From: Mycolicibacterium grossiae
Lineage (GTDB): Bacteria > Actinomycetota > Actinomycetes > Mycobacteriales > Mycobacteriaceae
Reading direction: 5' to 3'
Length of the DNA: 64,000 nucleotides
NCBI RefSeq assembly: GCF_008329645.1
Contig: NZ_CP043474.1
Coordinates: 1,798,001-1,862,000 of the forward strand
Position 1 is the stretch's first letter, and each line of letters opens with the position of its first letter. The position numbers were made by a program, and so were the translations under genes. A model generated the notes under the pieces. That model saw only the letters and a program-made list of their open reading frames with translations, had not been told where the DNA came from and did no database searches. This document shows positions 50,198 to 60,833 of the stretch, in pieces.

Positions 50198-51031
50198 ATG
50201 ACCATGCTGTCGCGTCGTGGCCTCCTGGGCGTCGCCGGCGTCGCGGCGCTGGTCGCGTGCGGTCGGCCGGCGGCGGCTCCGCCCCGGCAGGATGGCGGGG
50301 TGCGCATCACTTACGGCGAGGACCCGAGCCAGTACGCCGACCTCGCAGTGCCCGAAGGTGCGACCGATGCACCGGTCGTGGTCGTCGTGCACGGCGGGTA
50401 TTGGACGTCGCGCTACGGCGCGGAACTGGGCCGCCCCCTCGCCGCGGACCTGCTGAGCCGCGGGTACGCGACGCTGAACGTCGAGTACCGCCGCGTTGGC
50501 AGTGGCGGTGGCTGGCCCGCGACCGGCGCCGACGTGGCCGCGGCGGTCGACGCGCTGCGCGCGCACGCCGACGGTCTGGATCTGACCCGGGTCGTGGGAC
50601 TCGGGCACTCGGCGGGCGGGCAGCTGGTCGGCTGGCTGGCGGCCCGTCGGGACGCAGCCGTGCCGCTGACCGGTGCGGTGCTGCAGGCGGGCGTGCTCGA
50701 TCTGGTGCGCGGCTCGGAACTCGGGCTCGGTGGCGGCGCGATCGACGACTTCCTGGGCGGTCCTCCCGCCCAGCGTCGGGAGGCGTATGCCGACGCCTCG
50801 CCGATCGCCCGCCTGCCGTGGGGCGTGCCGTCGGTGGCGGTTCACGGGACCCGGGATCCGCTGGTGCCGATCGAGCAGTCGCAGAGTTTCGTGACCGCTG
50901 CCCGCGCCGCCGGAGACCGTGCCGACCTGCAGACATTCGACGGCGACCACTTCGATCCCATCACGGTCGGCACCGCGGCGTGGGACCTGTGCGTGGCCGC
51001 CGTCGAGCGGTTGAGCGGTCGGGCGGGCTGA
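50198..51031 (+). CDS. Tat-type lipoprotein alpha/beta hydrolase
   Basis: Seen: 277 residues from ATG 50198 (an ATG two codons on is also possible). The N-terminus has a twin-Arg (LSRRGLLG), a hydrophobic stretch and a lipobox-like LVAC (Cys about 21), so it is probably Tat-exported and lipid-anchored. The hydrolase domain has HGGYW (oxyanion, about 67-71), GHSAGG (nucleophile, about 137-142), HGTRDPLVP (Asp, about 214-222) and a terminal DGDHFD (His). This matches kynurenine-formamidase-like/BD-FAE esterases. Substrate unknown. Divergent from lpqJ. Confidence 0.85.
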   Translation: MTMLSRRGLLGVAGVAALVACGRPAAAPPRQDGGVRITYGEDPSQYADLAVPEGATDAPVVVVVHGGYWTSRYGAELGRPLAADLLSRGYATLNVEYRRVGSGGGWPATGADVAAAVDALRAHADGLDLTRVVGLGHSAGGQLVGWLAARRDAAVPLTGAVLQAGVLDLVRGSELGLGGGAIDDFLGGPPAQRREAYADASPIARLPWGVPSVAVHGTRDPLVPIEQSQSFVTAARAAGDRADLQTFDGDHFDPITVGTAAWDLCVAAVERLSGRAG

Positions 51032-51035
51032 CCGC

Positions 51036-51284
51036 TCAGGCCCCATCCAGGCCGGCCAAGTGGTCGATGCGGGCCGGCCCGTGGTTGCCGTGCCAGCCCG
51101 GGTTGGCCGACGGCGCGGGGTGCGCGTGGGTCTGGGGGCTGAACGAGTGACCCGGACCGGTCGGCGCCTGACCGCCGAGACCGGCGTCGGCGTGGGCCGC
51201 GCCGGAGCCCGCCAGGACGGCTCCGCCGAAGACGGCTGCGGCGAGCAGGGGAAGGGCGGCGATGCGGGCGAGGGTGGTGTTCAT
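51036..51284 (-). CDS. Small secreted His/Pro-rich protein
   Basis: Seen: 82 residues from ATG 51284. A clear signal peptide (to about residue 32, AHADAG) precedes a mature part rich in Gly, Pro, His (THAHPAP, HGNHGPARIDH). No Cys, no known domain. The frame is open upstream but the signal peptide fixes the start. It converges on the hydrolase gene, four bases apart. The His-rich sequence could bind metal; inference only. Confidence 0.65.
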   Translation of the reverse strand: MNTTLARIAALPLLAAAVFGGAVLAGSGAAHADAGLGGQAPTGPGHSFSPQTHAHPAPSANPGWHGNHGPARIDHLAGLDGA

Positions 51285-51485
51285 GGTCGATCCTTCTGTG
51301 CGCGTTGGTCTTTGGTCGTCGGCTCGGAAGGTGTTCCGGCGATGGACCAACTATGTCGCGCAGCCGCCGCCGAGTCTGTCGGGCGACCGGAGGACGAGAC
51401 GGGGGAATCCGAAGGTCCCCCGATCGGAGGATGGGGCCCGTGACGGGAATGAATTCGAGGGACCGCTCGTTGAGCCGAACGACAA

Positions 51486-51506
51486 CTTGAGCGAGACGGG
51501 CTCAAC
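51486..51506 (+). promoter_or_regulatory. HAIR operator (HspR site) upstream of dnaK
   Basis: CTTGAGC-N7-GCTCAAC (51486-51492 and 51500-51506) matches the HAIR inverted repeat CTTGAGT-N7-ACTCAAG. The repressor hspR is the last gene of this operon, so the circuit is autoregulated; DnaK is known to act as HspR co-repressor. Confidence 0.9.
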
Positions 51507-51512
51507 TCTCGG

Positions 51513-51542
51513 TTGACAAGGCGGCTGCCGGACGACCAGGAT
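51513..51542 (+). promoter_or_regulatory. Candidate dnaK promoter
   Basis: TTGACA (51513-51518) and CAGGAT (51537-51542), 18 bases apart. The -35 is perfect, the -10 weak. The HAIR site lies six bases upstream of the -35. Confidence 0.5.
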
Positions 51543-51605
51543 TGAGCGTGGTCCACTCAGACTCACAGACTGACAGCGTCAGCAGACAACCAGGAGGCAC
51601 CCACT

Positions 51606-53455
<1,850 letters not shown>

Positions 53456-53459
<4 letters not shown>

Positions 53460-54091
53460 GCTCCAGCTCTTCCGGGAACGTAGGAGAGTCGCACGACGAG
53501 CCGGTGACCATCACCGACAAGCGGCGCATCGACCCGAACACCGGTGAGGTCCGCGACCCCGCCGAGGCGCCGGCCCCCAGTGGGTCGGCGCCCGCCGGGG
53601 CGGCCGAGACCGACGAGGCCGCGGAACTTCGGGCGACGCTGCAGCGGGTGAAGGCGGAGTACGACAACTACCGCAAGCGCTCCGACCGCGAGAAGCAGTC
53701 GGCCGCCGACCGGGGCAAGGCCGCGGCGGTCATGCAGCTGCTGCCGGTGCTCGACGACCTCGAGCGGGCGCGCAGCCACGGCGATCTCGACTCCGGACCG
53801 CTGAAGTCGGTGGCCGACAAGCTCGTCGGTGCGCTGGAGAACATGGGACTCGTCGCGTTCGGCGCCGAGGGCGATCCGTTCGACCCGTCGCTGCACGAAG
53901 CCGTGCAGCACGAGGGAGACGGCTCGAATCCGGTGCTCGGCACGGTCATGCGGCAGGGCTACAAGCTCGGCGATCTGGTGCTGCGCAACGCCATGGTGGG
54001 CGTCGTGGACGCCGTCGGCGAGACGGGCGCCGGCGACACGGCCGATAACGGCGACGCGCCGCGCGCCAACGACTCAGAATCAAGCGAATAG
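53456..54091 (+). CDS. grpE: Nucleotide exchange factor GrpE
   Basis: Releases ADP from DnaK. Seen: 211 residues from GTG 53456. A disordered acidic N-terminus with [15 protein letters not shown] precedes a long helix ([16 protein letters not shown], about 63-78) and a C-terminal beta domain with [12 protein letters not shown] and [20 protein letters not shown] (in parts), the DnaK-contacting face. Length is normal for mycobacteria. Translationally coupled to dnaK. Confidence 0.97.
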
Positions 54092-54130
54092 AGCACGACG
54101 ACATGGAGAAAGGTGAGGAGGTGACCCGGC

Positions 54131-55315
54131 ATGGCCCAACGCGAGTGGGTGGAGAAGGACTTCTACAAGGTGCTCGGCGTCTCCTCTGACGCCACCACCG
54201 ACGAGATCAAGCGGGTGGCCAAGAAACTCCTCGCGGAGAACCACCCCGACCGCAACCCCGGCAACACCGCGGCCGACGAGCGCTACAAGGAGGTCGGCGA
54301 GGCGCGCGACGTGCTGGTCGACCCGGCGAAGCGCAAGGAGTACGACGAGACCCGGCGGCTGTTCGCCGGCGGCGGCTTCGGTCGCCGATTCAACGGTGGC
54401 GACGGCGGTTTCGGCGGGTTCAGCGGCTACGGGGCCGACGGCGAGGTGAATCTCGGCGACCTGTTCGGGGCGGCCGGTCAGACCGGCGGCGCCAACATCG
54501 GCGACCTGTTCGGCGGCCTGTTCGGTCGCGGCGCACAGCAGCCGCGGCCGAGCAGGCCCCGACGGGGCAACGACCTGGAGACCGAGACGGAACTGTCGTT
54601 CCTCGAGGCCACCCGGGGCGTCGCGATGCCGCTACGGCTGACCAGTCCGGCGCCGTGCACCAACTGCCACGGCAGCGGTGCCCGACCGGGCACCAGCCCG
54701 CGGGTGTGCCCGACGTGCAACGGGGCCGGCGTCATCAGCCGCAACCAGGGCGCGTTCGGCTTCTCCGAGCCGTGCACCGAGTGCCGCGGCACGGGGTCGA
54801 TCATCGACGACCCGTGCGACGAATGCCACGGCGAGGGCAAGATCACCCGCACCCGCACCATCAACGTCCGGATCCCACCGGGCGTCGAGGACGGCCAACG
54901 CATCCGGCTGGCCGGGCAGGGCGAGGCGGGCCTGCGCGGCGCGCCGTCGGGCGATCTCTACGTCACGGTGCACGTCCGGCCCGACAAGGTCTTCGGCCGC
55001 GACGGCGACGACCTGACCGTCAGCGTCCCGGTCAGCTTCCACGAGCTGGCGCTGGGCACCACGCTGTCGGTGCCGACGCTGGAGGGCAAGGTGGGCGTCC
55101 GGGTGCCGAAGGGCACCTCCGACGGCCGCATCCTGCGGGTCCGGGGCCGCGGTGTGCCGAAGCGCGCCGGTGGCAACGGCGATCTGCTGGTGACGGTGAA
55201 GGTGGCCGTCCCGCCGAATCTCGAGGGCGAGGCGCTCGAGGCGCTCGAGGCGTACGCCGCCGCCGAGCGCGCCAGTGGCTTCGACCCGAGGGCAACCTGG
55301 TCGGGGAACTCGTGA
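54131..55315 (+). CDS. dnaJ: Co-chaperone DnaJ (DnaJ1)
   Basis: Stimulates DnaK ATPase and delivers substrates. Seen: 394 residues. The J domain has HPD (about 38-40) and starts WVEKDFYKVLGV. A Gly/Phe region (about 80-125) follows, then four CxxCxGxG zinc-finger repeats (CTNCHGSG, CPTCNGAG, CTECRGTG, CDECHGEG) and C-terminal substrate domains. GAGGAGG lies ahead of ATG 54131. The stop overlaps hspR as TGATG. Type I DnaJ, complete. Confidence 0.98.
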   Translation: MAQREWVEKDFYKVLGVSSDATTDEIKRVAKKLLAENHPDRNPGNTAADERYKEVGEARDVLVDPAKRKEYDETRRLFAGGGFGRRFNGGDGGFGGFSGYGADGEVNLGDLFGAAGQTGGANIGDLFGGLFGRGAQQPRPSRPRRGNDLETETELSFLEATRGVAMPLRLTSPAPCTNCHGSGARPGTSPRVCPTCNGAGVISRNQGAFGFSEPCTECRGTGSIIDDPCDECHGEGKITRTRTINVRIPPGVEDGQRIRLAGQGEAGLRGAPSGDLYVTVHVRPDKVFGRDGDDLTVSVPVSFHELALGTTLSVPTLEGKVGVRVPKGTSDGRILRVRGRGVPKRAGGNGDLLVTVKVAVPPNLEGEALEALEAYAAAERASGFDPRATWSGNS

Positions 55316-55692
55316 TGAGCAGCAAGAAGGACGACGCCCGCACGTTCCTCATCTCGGTCGCCGCCGAGCTGGCCGGGATGCACGCGCAGACCCTGCGCAC
55401 CTACGACCGGTTGGGACTCGTTCGCCCGCAACGGAGTTCGGGCGGCGGCCGGCGATACTCGCAACACGACGTCGATCTGCTCCGCGAGGTGCAGCGGCTG
55501 TCGCAGGACGAGGGCGTCAACCTGGCCGGGATCAAGCGCATCATCGAGCTGACCAATCAGGTCGAGGCGCTGCAGAACCGGCTGTCGGAGATGGCCGATG
55601 AGCTGGACCGGCTGCGCGCCAACCAGCGCCGCGACGCGGCGAAGAGCACCGCCCTGGTGCTCTGGCAGCCGCGGACGGGCCCGCGGCGCTAG
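55315..55692 (+). CDS. hspR: Heat-shock repressor HspR
   Basis: MerR-family repressor of the dnaK operon and clpB through HAIR sites. Seen: 125 residues from ATG 55315. The winged-helix MerR domain has LAGMHAQTLRTYDRLGLVRP (in parts, residues 18-38) and GGGRRYSQHDVDLL, followed by the coiled coil TNQVEALQNRLSEMADELDRL. The C-terminus is basic. Both HAIR operators in this window should be its targets. Co-translated with dnaJ. Confidence 0.97.
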   Translation: MSSKKDDARTFLISVAAELAGMHAQTLRTYDRLGLVRPQRSSGGGRRYSQHDVDLLREVQRLSQDEGVNLAGIKRIIELTNQVEALQNRLSEMADELDRLRANQRRDAAKSTALVLWQPRTGPRR

Positions 55693-55711
55693 CTGCGGCG
55701 ATTCACCCGAC

Positions 55712-55748
55712 CGACGCGCGGTCCCTGGGTTCCGGGGGCCGCGCGTCG
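55712..55748 (+). terminator. Terminator of the dnaK operon
   Basis: Arms 55712-55725 and 55735-55748 form a stem with 10 outer perfect pairs. It lies 20 bases after the hspR stop and ahead of the convergent acyltransferase gene, so it may serve both strands. Confidence 0.65.
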
Positions 55749-55751
55749 TCG

Positions 55752-57842
55752 TCATGGGCGGGACGCCGGCTCGGCGTCGTCGAGGACCGCGTCGACCGTC
55801 GGCGCGATCTGGTCCGAGAGCCGTTCGGTCGCAGCAGCACTCAGGTGGTCGGTGTCGAGGAAGTTGATCACGCCGCCGCCGTGGGCCGCACAGACCTCGG
55901 CGGTGCAGATGTCGTCGATCGGATCGATGAACCGCGAGCCGTGACCGAGCGTGCCGTGCAGTCGCCGCAGCCACCCGTCGACGCCACCCCAGAACCGCGC
56001 CTCGGCAGTGCGGTCGAGGTCGCAGTCGAAGGTCCGCCATCGCCGTGTCACGCATTCCGGGCCCGGCCGGTCCAGTTCCGGTGAGACGCCGAAGACGTCG
56101 ACGCCGACACCCGTGGCGTCGAGGTCTGTCAGCAGCGCCGGCGTGCCCGCCGCCAGCAGCGGTCCGTTGGCGGCGACCAACTCGAGGGATTCGCGCGCCA
56201 GGCTCGGGTACGGCTCGGGATGGCCGTGATAGACCGGCCACCTCGCGGCAACGAGGACGCGCACCGGTGCCGCCTGCTGGGCAGTCTCGATCCACGCGCG
56301 TGCCGCCGCATTGTGGCTGCGGCACGACTCCACCCGCTGGCGCACCATGCCGATCGGCAGGTCCGGCGCCGGCGCGGCGTCGGGCAGGTACGGCGGGCAG
56401 GCGCCGCGCGTCGCGGCGAGGACGTTGACCGGCCGGCCCCGGGCGGCCCGCACGACGCCGGGCAGCAGGGACTGGGCGAACGAATCGCCCCACACCAGGA
56501 TCGACGGTCGCGTCGGATCGACGTTGGTGACCGCGCAGATCGCGTCTGCCGGATGGGCGGCGACGTCGGTCTCGTGGGGGCAGGTGGCGGGAAAGGCGGT
56601 GTCGTACTTGGCGTGCCAGGCCGCACTCCAGCCGTCCTCGCGCGCCACCTGATCGGCGTACCAGAGACAGCCAAGGGCCAGCGCGCACGTCGCCGCGATG
56701 GCAGTCAGCCCGGTGAGCACCGTCCGGCGGCCGCCGGCCGCGTGTGGTCCCGTGGCGCGGAAGCGCGGTTCCCAGTAGCGGTAACTCAGCACGGCGAAGC
56801 CCAGGGCGATCATGACGCCGACGAGCCGCACCCACACCGGCGGCTCGCGCAGGTACCACGTCGCGGCGAGCGCGAGCAGCGGCCAGTGCCACAGGTACCA
56901 GCCGTAGGACACCTTGCCGATGCCGAGGATCGGTGGCGACAGCAGCCACCGGGCGCCCGGATCGTCACGGGTCACGTGTGCCCAGATCATCGTCGCCGTC
57001 GCCAGCGTCGGCAGCAGGGCCCAGGCGCCCGGAAACCCGAAGGCGGGCAGACCCACCACCGTCGCGCCGACCAGGACGGCGGCTCCGCTGAGCCACGCGA
57101 GGCGCCGGACCGCCGTCCGCGCGACCGGCGGGTGCACCACGGCGAGCAGCGCACCGATGCCGAGTTCGTAGACGCGCCCGAACGGCAGGTAGAACGCCTG
57201 GGTCGGGGCAAAGCGTCCGAGCAGCACCGCCGACACCAGCGAGGCCGCGCATGCCGCGATGATGAGCGCGATCATCACGCGCCGTCGGTCGCGGCGCGTC
57301 CAGTGCGCCACGGCGGCGGCGAGGACGAACAGCAGCGGTACGCCGAGGTAGAACTGTTCCTCGACCGACAGCGACCAGGTGTGCAGGAAGACGTTGGGCT
57401 CGTAGGTCGGGACGAAGTAGTCGCCGAGTTGCAGGCTGAAGTAGACGTTCGACGTCGAGGTGGCCGCGGCGATCGCGCTTCTCGCAATGGCCTGCTGCTC
57501 GCCGGTCGGGTTGAGCAGCACCATGCCTGCGAGCAGCGTCACGACGATCATCAGCAGTGCCGCGGGCGCGAGCCGGCGGAAGCGCCGACCGTAGAACGCC
57601 CACCAACTGACGCGGCCGGTCCGGTCCCCCTCGTCGAGGAGGCTGCGGAGGATTACGAAACCGGAGATGACGAAGAAGACGTCGACGCCGATGAAGCCGC
57701 CGCGAAAGCCGGGGACGCCGGCGTGGAAGGCGATCACCAGCAGGATCGCGACGGCCCGTAGCGCGTCGACGTCCGGTCGGTAGCCGGCGCGGACCGCCGG
57801 TGGCGACGACACGCGCGTCGACGTCGGTGCGGAGTCGACCAC
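55752..57842 (-). CDS. Acyltransferase 3-SGNH membrane protein (OafA/YrhL type)
   Basis: Predicted O-acylation of an envelope glycan, lipid or peptidoglycan. Seen: 696 residues. The acyltransferase-3 domain (about 20-370, ten membrane helices) begins YRPDVDALRAVAILLVIAFH with the conserved His, followed by GGFIGVDVFFVISGF and YGRRFRRLAPA (Arg). The C-terminal SGNH domain (about 430-690) has VWGDSFAQSLLPG (nucleophile Ser) and LDTDHLS (Asp/His pair), with CRSHN and paired Cys. It is related to mycobacterial multidomain acyltransferases. The acceptor is unknown. It converges on hspR. Confidence 0.93.
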   Translation of the reverse strand: MVDSAPTSTRVSSPPAVRAGYRPDVDALRAVAILLVIAFHAGVPGFRGGFIGVDVFFVISGFVILRSLLDEGDRTGRVSWWAFYGRRFRRLAPAALLMIVVTLLAGMVLLNPTGEQQAIARSAIAAATSTSNVYFSLQLGDYFVPTYEPNVFLHTWSLSVEEQFYLGVPLLFVLAAAVAHWTRRDRRRVMIALIIAACAASLVSAVLLGRFAPTQAFYLPFGRVYELGIGALLAVVHPPVARTAVRRLAWLSGAAVLVGATVVGLPAFGFPGAWALLPTLATATMIWAHVTRDDPGARWLLSPPILGIGKVSYGWYLWHWPLLALAATWYLREPPVWVRLVGVMIALGFAVLSYRYWEPRFRATGPHAAGGRRTVLTGLTAIAATCALALGCLWYADQVAREDGWSAAWHAKYDTAFPATCPHETDVAAHPADAICAVTNVDPTRPSILVWGDSFAQSLLPGVVRAARGRPVNVLAATRGACPPYLPDAAPAPDLPIGMVRQRVESCRSHNAAARAWIETAQQAAPVRVLVAARWPVYHGHPEPYPSLARESLELVAANGPLLAAGTPALLTDLDATGVGVDVFGVSPELDRPGPECVTRRWRTFDCDLDRTAEARFWGGVDGWLRRLHGTLGHGSRFIDPIDDICTAEVCAAHGGGVINFLDTDHLSAAATERLSDQIAPTVDAVLDDAEPASRP

Positions 57843-57934
57843 TCGACAGCCCCCCTCGTGGCCGGCAACCAGAATCGAGCGTTGAACTTACCTCAACGTC
57901 AATAATGATGCGCCGGATACGAGCGAGCCCGAGG

Positions 57935-58834
57935 TCAGTCGATCCTGATCGAGAACCGCGTCACCGCAGGGGCATCGACGTCTGCGACGCGGTAATCGCC
58001 GCGGCGCAGCGCGTCGGTCGGGGCGGTCATCGGTTCGATGGCGACGACGTCGTCACTGGCCGGGGCGAACACCTGCGTCGCGGGGTAGCCCTCCTCGAAG
58101 CGCACCTCGACCCGACGGTCGCCGCCCTCGAGGGCGAACGTCGCACCCGCGGGCAGACCGTCGAAGCCGTCGTCGTACACCGTGTCGCCCAGCGCGGCCG
58201 ATCGCCCGTCGAACGGTGCGTGGGCGCCCGTCGGCAGGCCGCGATCGTCGACGGGGAGGTGGCGCATGGCCGGCAGCGTCAGCCGCCACTCGGCGCGCGG
58301 CACACCGGGGATCACGAAGTAGGGGTGGTAGCCGAAGCACAACGGCACCGCCGCGGCCGCCGTCGCCGTCACCGTGGTCTCGACGGTGAGGGTGCGCTCG
58401 GCGAGTGTGACGCGTTGGGTCAGCCGGTGCGGGAACGGGAAGGACGCCAGCAGGCCGGGCCGCGCGGCGTAGTCGAGCACCGCGGTGAGCGCATCGTCGG
58501 TGCGCTCGATCACCTCCCAGCCGGGGTAGGCCGCCAGCACCCCGTGGATGGGGACGCGGGGGCTGTCGAAGCGGACGCCGCCCGCGCCGTCGGTCAGCGT
58601 CACCCGCCCGCCGTCGACGTCGTAGTGGTCGTCGCTCAACCGGTTGGCCCACGGGTAGAGCAGCGGGATGCCCATCGTCTTGCCGTGACTGACGTAGGCC
58701 TCGAGTCCCCGGCGCTGGCCCAGGAATTCGGCGTCACCGTCGGCGAGCGACGTCCCGATCATGCCCGCGGAGGGGACGAACGTGGCGGTCAGCGCCGAGG
58801 CGGCATCGCGCAGGACGACGGTGGTGTCGGGCAC
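57935..58834 (-). CDS. Aldose 1-epimerase family protein
   Basis: Predicted mutarotase or hexose-phosphate epimerase. Seen: 299 residues from GTG 58834. The beta-sandwich of the galactose mutarotase family has GIPLLYPWANRLSDDHY (Asn-Arg substrate site, about 72-88), RVPIHGVLA (first His, about 113-121), CFGYHPYFVIPG (second His, about 183-194) and a C-terminal VVAIEPMTAPTDAL block with the catalytic Glu. Soluble. Preferred sugar not determinable. It precedes the acyltransferase gene by 92 bases on the same strand. Confidence 0.9.
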   Translation of the reverse strand: MPDTTVVLRDAASALTATFVPSAGMIGTSLADGDAEFLGQRRGLEAYVSHGKTMGIPLLYPWANRLSDDHYDVDGGRVTLTDGAGGVRFDSPRVPIHGVLAAYPGWEVIERTDDALTAVLDYAARPGLLASFPFPHRLTQRVTLAERTLTVETTVTATAAAAVPLCFGYHPYFVIPGVPRAEWRLTLPAMRHLPVDDRGLPTGAHAPFDGRSAALGDTVYDDGFDGLPAGATFALEGGDRRVEVRFEEGYPATQVFAPASDDVVAIEPMTAPTDALRRGDYRVADVDAPAVTRFSIRID

Positions 58835-58853
58835 GCGGGCGATTCTGTCACGC

Positions 58854-60020
58854 TCACGCCGCGGGCGGATCGTGCTGGATGCGCGCGGGGTCGGCGCCCT
58901 TGGCGACCAGTGCGGCCCGGGTCGCCTCGACCATGCGCGGCCCGCCGCTGACGAGGATCTGCCGGTCGCTCCAACTGCCATAGCGGGTGACCACATCGGC
59001 CAGCACGCCGGTCTGCCGCACGTGCAGCCCCCGCGGCGGCTCCTCGACCGGGAAGTCGGCGGCCCACGGCGGGTTGGTCGCGAACTCCGACACCGGCGTC
59101 ACCGACAGCCAGGGGTTGAACGACGCGATCTGCCACAGCGTGTGCAGGTCGTAGAGGTCGCACGGGTAGCGGCCCCCGAAGAAGAGGTGCACGCGCGGGT
59201 TCTCCGCGAAGCGCGACAGGTCCATGATGAGCGCCCGCAGCGGGGCCAGGCCGCTGCTGCCCGCCACCATGAGGACGTCGCCGCCGTCACGGTCCACGTG
59301 CAGGGCGCCATGCGGGTTGGACAGCCGCCAGCGGTCCCCGACCGCGGTCTCGCCCACGATCGCGGTGCTCACCATGCCGCCCGCCACCGACCGCACGTGG
59401 AACTCGATGTCGCCGGATCCGTCGGCGGGGATCGACGGCGACAGGAACCGCCAGCGGCGCGGCCACTGCGGCACCTCGACGGTGACGTACTGACCCGGGT
59501 GGTAGGACAGCGGGTCGTCGAGCCGGAGCCGGACGATCGACACGTCGCGCGTCGCGCGGATGTGCTCCACCACGGTGCCGTCGCGGTACGGCGGCCCCTG
59601 CTCGGCGTCGGCGGCGCCGCGCATGACGCCGGCCGCGAGCCCGACCACGTCACCGGCGGTATCCGCGATCGCACCGTCCCACCGCCCGCCGAAGTGGGCG
59701 CGCAGCGCACCGAGCAACGCGGGCGCCATCGTGTCGTAGTGCCGCGCGGCGACGCCGTACTTGCGGTGGTCACGGCCCAGCTGCGCGAGGAAGGCCACGG
59801 GCTCCTCCGCGCGCTGGGCGATGATCTCGCCGAGCAGCCAGGTCAGCACCGTCGCGAAGGCCGTCCGCTGGTGGGCCAGATCCGGCGGGAACAGGTCGCG
59901 CGCCGAGACGTCGGTGGCAAACCAGCGGGTGTAGAAGTCGAACATCAGGGGGTCGGAGCCGTGCGCCGGATCGACCGCGGCACGCAGCGCCGACAGCGCC
60001 TCGCGATCATCGAACCCCAC
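58854..60020 (-). CDS. Flavohemoglobin-like protein (Rv0385 type)
   Basis: Single-chain globin fused to an FAD/NAD reductase. Seen: 388 residues. The globin domain (about 1-140) has FYTRWFATDVSARDLFPPD and the proximal-helix GRDHRKYGV. The FAD domain (about 150-250) has PGQYVTVEVP and the RWRFLSPS flavin motif, which differs from RQYSLS of classic Hmp. The NAD domain has VAGSSGLAPLRALI and a VSGGPRMVEATR C-terminus. Similar type II flavohemoglobins in mycobacteria (Rv0385, next to clpB there too) lack good NO dioxygenase activity. NO detoxification should therefore not be assumed. Confidence 0.87.
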   Translation of the reverse strand: MGFDDREALSALRAAVDPAHGSDPLMFDFYTRWFATDVSARDLFPPDLAHQRTAFATVLTWLLGEIIAQRAEEPVAFLAQLGRDHRKYGVAARHYDTMAPALLGALRAHFGGRWDGAIADTAGDVVGLAAGVMRGAADAEQGPPYRDGTVVEHIRATRDVSIVRLRLDDPLSYHPGQYVTVEVPQWPRRWRFLSPSIPADGSGDIEFHVRSVAGGMVSTAIVGETAVGDRWRLSNPHGALHVDRDGGDVLMVAGSSGLAPLRALIMDLSRFAENPRVHLFFGGRYPCDLYDLHTLWQIASFNPWLSVTPVSEFATNPPWAADFPVEEPPRGLHVRQTGVLADVVTRYGSWSDRQILVSGGPRMVEATRAALVAKGADPARIQHDPPAA

Positions 60021-60056
60021 GTCCGTCGAGTGTAGGTGAGCGGGCGGGCGGACCCG

Positions 60057-60704
60057 TTACAGGCCGTGAATCCCCTTGTACAGCAACAGGACACCGAGGA
60101 CGACGAGGATCGCGGCGACCAGGGCCGCGTGCTGACGTTCCATCCAGTCGCGCAGCCGGGTCAGCGGTTCGCGCAGGCGGTCCCCGGATGCGGCGTAGGC
60201 GAGGATGGGCAGCGCCACGGTGGACCCGGCGAACAGCACGAAGTACAGCGCCCCGAGGTACACGCCGGGTCGGCCGAGCCCCTCGGTGGCGATCGCGACG
60301 CCCGCCGCCGCGCAGATGAGCAGCACCTTCGGATTCACGACCGTCAGCACCACGGCGGTGACGAGCGCCCGCGGCGGCGTCAGCGTCGTCAGACGGCCCA
60401 TCCACCCCGGCGCATGGGCGGAGCGGTGCCGGGTGAACCACCGGTAGCCGCCGAACACGACGAGCGCCGCGCCGACCGCGACACGCACCCAGGACGCCCA
60501 GCTCGGCGGGCGGTCGAGCCCGCCGAGCAGCCCGGATGCCTCGATGAACAGGACGGTGAGGACCGCCAGGCCGACGAGCCACCCCGCGAGGAAGGCCAGC
60601 CCGGTCGGTCGCGGGCGCGGGGTCTGCAGGACCAGCACCGCCGGGATCACCGACAGCGGTGACAGCGCGATCACCAGCGCCAGGGGGACCAGCTCGGTCA
60701 GCAC
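60057..60704 (-). CDS. GAP-family membrane protein (SfLAP/Sap-like)
   Basis: Seen: 215 residues from GTG 60704, with six predicted membrane helices and a LysE-like arrangement. PLALVIALSPLSVIPAVLVL is at the N-terminus and TAVVLTVVNPKVLLICAAAG in the middle, with the conserved Asn-Pro-Lys. It resembles the Gap/Sap proteins needed for surface export of glycopeptidolipid or sulfolipid in mycobacteria. The lipid served here is unknown. It lies 36 bases upstream of the flavohemoglobin gene in the same direction. Confidence 0.85.
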   Translation of the reverse strand: MLTELVPLALVIALSPLSVIPAVLVLQTPRPRPTGLAFLAGWLVGLAVLTVLFIEASGLLGGLDRPPSWASWVRVAVGAALVVFGGYRWFTRHRSAHAPGWMGRLTTLTPPRALVTAVVLTVVNPKVLLICAAAGVAIATEGLGRPGVYLGALYFVLFAGSTVALPILAYAASGDRLREPLTRLRDWMERQHAALVAAILVVLGVLLLYKGIHGL

Positions 60705-60833
60705 GGGACGAAGTTAGCAAGATCGTGCCCGGTGCGCGGGCCGCGACGCAGACCGTGCGACGGGCTACGGTGACCGCGTCCGCGTGTCGTCCATCCACCG
60801 AACGCACCATCGGGCGCCAGGGGGCGCCGTCGC

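Larger units (their letters stand above)
51285..51605. other. dnaK promoter region
   Basis: About 320 bases between the divergent small secreted-protein gene and dnaK. The right half contains the HspR operator and the dnaK promoter (separate entries). The left half must hold the secreted-protein promoter; no clear element is seen there. Confidence 0.6.
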
